DNA from: JBOICV01 sp050740255
Lineage (GTDB): Bacteria > Pseudomonadota > Gammaproteobacteria > Nevskiales > JBOICV01
Direction: 5' to 3'
Assembly (NCBI GenBank): GCA_050740255.1
Contig: JBOICV010000063.1
Coordinates: forward strand, 1-43,432
DNA: 43,432 bases
This document shows positions 41,456 through 43,432 of the stretch, piece after piece. Position numbers and translations under genes: made by a program. A model generated the notes under the pieces. It ran no database searches, was not told where the DNA came from, and saw only the letters and a program-made list of their open reading frames with translations. How positions within the stretch are numbered: the first letter of the stretch is position 1; each line of letters opens with the position of its first letter.

Positions 41456-42508
41456 ATGAAATTTGTTGATGAAGCCAACTTGCGCGTGGAAGCCGGCGAC
41501 GGCGGCCGCGGTAGCGTGAGCTTTCGCCGCGAGAAGTTCGTGCCGCTGGGCGGGCCGGATGGCGGCGATGGCGGCGACGGCGGCAGCGTCTATCTGGTGG
41601 CCGACAGCAACCTCAATACCCTGGCTGATTTTCGTATCAATAAAGCCTACCGCGCCAAGCGTGGCGAGAATGGACGCGGCAGCGATTGCACCGGCAAGAG
41701 CGCCGCGGATTGCCTGGTGCAGGTGCCGGCCGGCACGATAGTCGTCGAGAAAGATACGGGCGAGTTGCTCGGTGATCTCACGCAGGCTGGTCAGCGGCTG
41801 CTGGTGGCGCGTGGCGGCTTCCACGGTCTGGGCAATGCGCGCTTCAAGTCCAGCACCAACCGCTCGCCGCGCAAATCCACGCCGGGCCAACCCGGCGAGA
41901 AGCGCAATCTGCGTCTGGAGTTAAAGCTGCTCGCTGATGTGGGCCTGCTGGGTCAGCCCAATGCCGGCAAGTCCACGCTGCTCGCAGCCGTATCATCCGC
42001 GCGGCCCAAGATCGCGGACTATCCCTTCACTACGCTGTATCCCCAGGTCGGGGTGGTCTATGTTGGTCCCATGCGCAGCTTTACGCTGGTGGATTTGCCG
42101 GGACTGATCGAAGGCGCGGCGCAGGGCGTGGGCTTGGGTATTCGCTTCCTGAAGCACACGCAGCGCACCCGGCTGCTACTTCATATGGCCGATATTGCCT
42201 CGGCAGAAGTCGCTGAGGTGGCGAAAGGTATATGCCAGATCGAAAAAGAGCTGACCGAGTTCAGCACCGAGCTGGCCGCGCGCGAACGCTGGCTGGTACT
42301 CAATAAGCTGGACGCACTGGACGCGGAAGAGGGCCGTGCGCGCGTCAAGGCGATTGTCAAAAAATTGCGCTGGAAAGGACCGGTTTACGCGATATCGGCG
42401 CTCAAACGTCAGGATTTGACCAAGCTGATGCAGGACGCCATGTCTCGCATCGAGATATTGGCGGCAGCGCAAACAAAGGCAGAACAGGATGAATACGACA
42501 AGGAGTGA
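41456..42508 (+). CDS. obgE: Obg-family GTPase ObgE (CgtA)
   Basis: A 350-residue GTPase that binds the 50S subunit and links ribosome assembly to growth state. The glycine-rich Obg domain is at about 1-158 (RVEAGDGGRGSVSFRREKF, GGPDGGDGGDGGSVYLVAD). The G domain has P-loop GQPNAGKSTLLAAVSS, switch region FTTLYPQVGVV, DLPGLIEGA, NKLD and a SALK-type G5. The C-terminus is short. proB starts inside its last codons (20-base overlap). Confidence 0.97.
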   Translation: MKFVDEANLRVEAGDGGRGSVSFRREKFVPLGGPDGGDGGDGGSVYLVADSNLNTLADFRINKAYRAKRGENGRGSDCTGKSAADCLVQVPAGTIVVEKDTGELLGDLTQAGQRLLVARGGFHGLGNARFKSSTNRSPRKSTPGQPGEKRNLRLELKLLADVGLLGQPNAGKSTLLAAVSSARPKIADYPFTTLYPQVGVVYVGPMRSFTLVDLPGLIEGAAQGVGLGIRFLKHTQRTRLLLHMADIASAEVAEVAKGICQIEKELTEFSTELAARERWLVLNKLDALDAEEGRARVKAIVKKLRWKGPVYAISALKRQDLTKLMQDAMSRIEILAAAQTKAEQDEYDKE

Positions 42509-43432
42509 CCGCAGCGATATCGCCGCCAGCCGACGCTGGGTGGTGAAGATCGGCAGTTCGCTGCTGACCGCTGACGGGCGCGGGCTCGACTTGGCCCATA
42601 TGGATGGCTGGGCGGCGCAGATCGCCGCGCTCAAGCAGGCCGGCAAAGAGGTGGTGGTGGTGTCCTCGGGCGCGGTGGCCGAGGGTATGGCACGCCTCGG
42701 CTGGAGTAAGCGCCCGCAGGAGCTACACCAGCTCCAGGCTGCGGCCGCAGTCGGGCAGATGGGCTTGATTCAGGCCTGGGAGAGTCGCTTGCGCGAGCAG
42801 GGCCTTAAAACCGCGCAAGTCCTGCTGACCCACGAGGATGTGCGTGACCGCCAACGTTACCTGAACGCGCGCAGTGCCTTGCTAGCGCTGCTCGAACTTG
42901 GGGTAGTGCCGGTCGTGAATGAAAACGACACTGTCGCCACCGACGAAATTCGCCTGGGTGACAACGACACCCTGGCCGCACTGACGCTGAACCTGATCGA
43001 AGGCGACTTGCTAGTGTTGTTGACTGATCAGCAAGGCCTCTACGACGCCGACCCGCGCCATAACTCCGAGGCGCGACTGATCGCCGAAGCTCAGGCGGGT
43101 GATGAAGCCTTGATGCGTCTGGCCGGCGAGGGCATGGGTGCGCTCGGTCGTGGTGGCATGCGGACCAAGCTTACGGCGGCGGCTTGGGCCGCCCGTTCCG
43201 GCGCCGCCACTATCATTGGCTACGGGCGCGACGCGGCGGTGCTAAAGCGCATTGCGGCGGGTGAAAATGTTGGCACGCTGCTGCGCCCGCAGGGTCAGCG
43301 GCTGGCGGCACGCAAACGCTGGATCGCCGGGCAGAGCAAGACCAAGGGCGCGGTGATGCTGGATGAAGGTGCCGTGCGGGCACTGCGTGAAGGCGGCAAA
43401 AGCTTGTTACCCGTGGGGATAAAGGCGGTCGA
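42489..43432 (+). CDS. proB: Glutamate 5-kinase, 3' end beyond the window
   Basis: The first 314 residues of ProB, which phosphorylates glutamate in proline synthesis. The start at 42489 overlaps obgE by 20 bases, and its frame begins MNTTRSDRSDIAASRRWVVK. The amino-acid kinase domain shows WVVKIGSSLLTADGRGLD, VVVVSSGAVAEGMARLGW, VVPVVNENDTVATDEIRLGDN and GALGRGGMRTKL. A C-terminal PUA domain has begun (RKRWIAGQSKTKGAVMLDEGAVRAL) and is cut by the window end. No damage is visible. Confidence 0.94.
   Translation, partial: MNTTRSDRSDIAASRRWVVKIGSSLLTADGRGLDLAHMDGWAAQIAALKQAGKEVVVVSSGAVAEGMARLGWSKRPQELHQLQAAAAVGQMGLIQAWESRLREQGLKTAQVLLTHEDVRDRQRYLNARSALLALLELGVVPVVNENDTVATDEIRLGDNDTLAALTLNLIEGDLLVLLTDQQGLYDADPRHNSEARLIAEAQAGDEALMRLAGEGMGALGRGGMRTKLTAAAWAARSGAATIIGYGRDAAVLKRIAAGENVGTLLRPQGQRLAARKRWIAGQSKTKGAVMLDEGAVRALREGGKSLLPVGIKAV

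Overview
The window is a GC-rich proteobacterial chromosome segment. Several gene orders conserved in Gammaproteobacteria and Betaproteobacteria are present: tgt-yajC-secD-secF, ndk-rlmN-pilW-rodZ-ispG-hisS-yfgM-bamB-der, guaB-guaA-tadA and rplU-rpmA-obgE-proB. Lipoprotein sorting (pilW, bamB), SuhB/TrmJ and PBP1C beside an alpha-2-macroglobulin all point to a Gram-negative cell. I would place it among environmental gamma- or betaproteobacteria and cannot go further without a search.

Layout. (1) 1-2100 is the accessory edge. An AT-rich 213-base leader carries the start of a leftward gene that leaves the window, a candidate attI core and a palindrome. It is followed by a complete integron integrase (IntI), a block of hairpin repeats and an overlapping nucleotidyltransferase/small-protein pair that resembles a toxin-antitoxin module. 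(2) 2101-8259 holds queuosine tRNA modification (tgt), the Sec accessory proteins YajC, SecD and SecF, and a Ycf46-type AAA+ ATPase. (3) 8276-14085 holds suhB, divergent trmJ, cysE and an iron-sulfur cluster block: two tandem cysteine desulfurases, an atypical IscU-like scaffold and IscA. No iscR, hscBA or fdx is present. (4) 14093-23391 starts with a 124-bp MITE-like element, then the long ndk-to-der run. (5) 23388-34424 is leftward: an FAH-family hydrolase, an M23 peptidase, PBP1C, a very large alpha-2-macroglobulin with a thioester motif, and xseA. (6) 34486-43432 is rightward: guaB, guaA, a half-size GDT1/UPF0016 protein, tadA, an RND/MMPL exporter, rplU, rpmA, obgE and a proB cut by the window end.

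Most of the window is housekeeping. The genes act in translation (tgt, trmJ, rlmN, tadA, hisS, L21, L27, Obg, Der), protein export and outer-membrane assembly (yajC-secDF, yfgM, bamB), cysteine and Fe-S metabolism, guanine nucleotide synthesis, and cell-wall growth and protection.

The unusual layer is small repeats. A hairpin family (pyrimidine arm, short loop, CTCTCCC...GGGAGAG core) occurs at eight places. It sits in frame inside tgt and rlmN, supplies the stop codons of tgt and ispG, and supplies the likely Shine-Dalgarno of the second cysteine desulfurase. A different 145-bp repeat separates secD and secF and appears to supply secF's ribosome site. I see no rRNA, tRNA or CRISPR, and no gene-free stretch longer than 300 bases. 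I found no clearly new multi-gene system. The best leads are the integron edge and the repeats that have become protein-coding.
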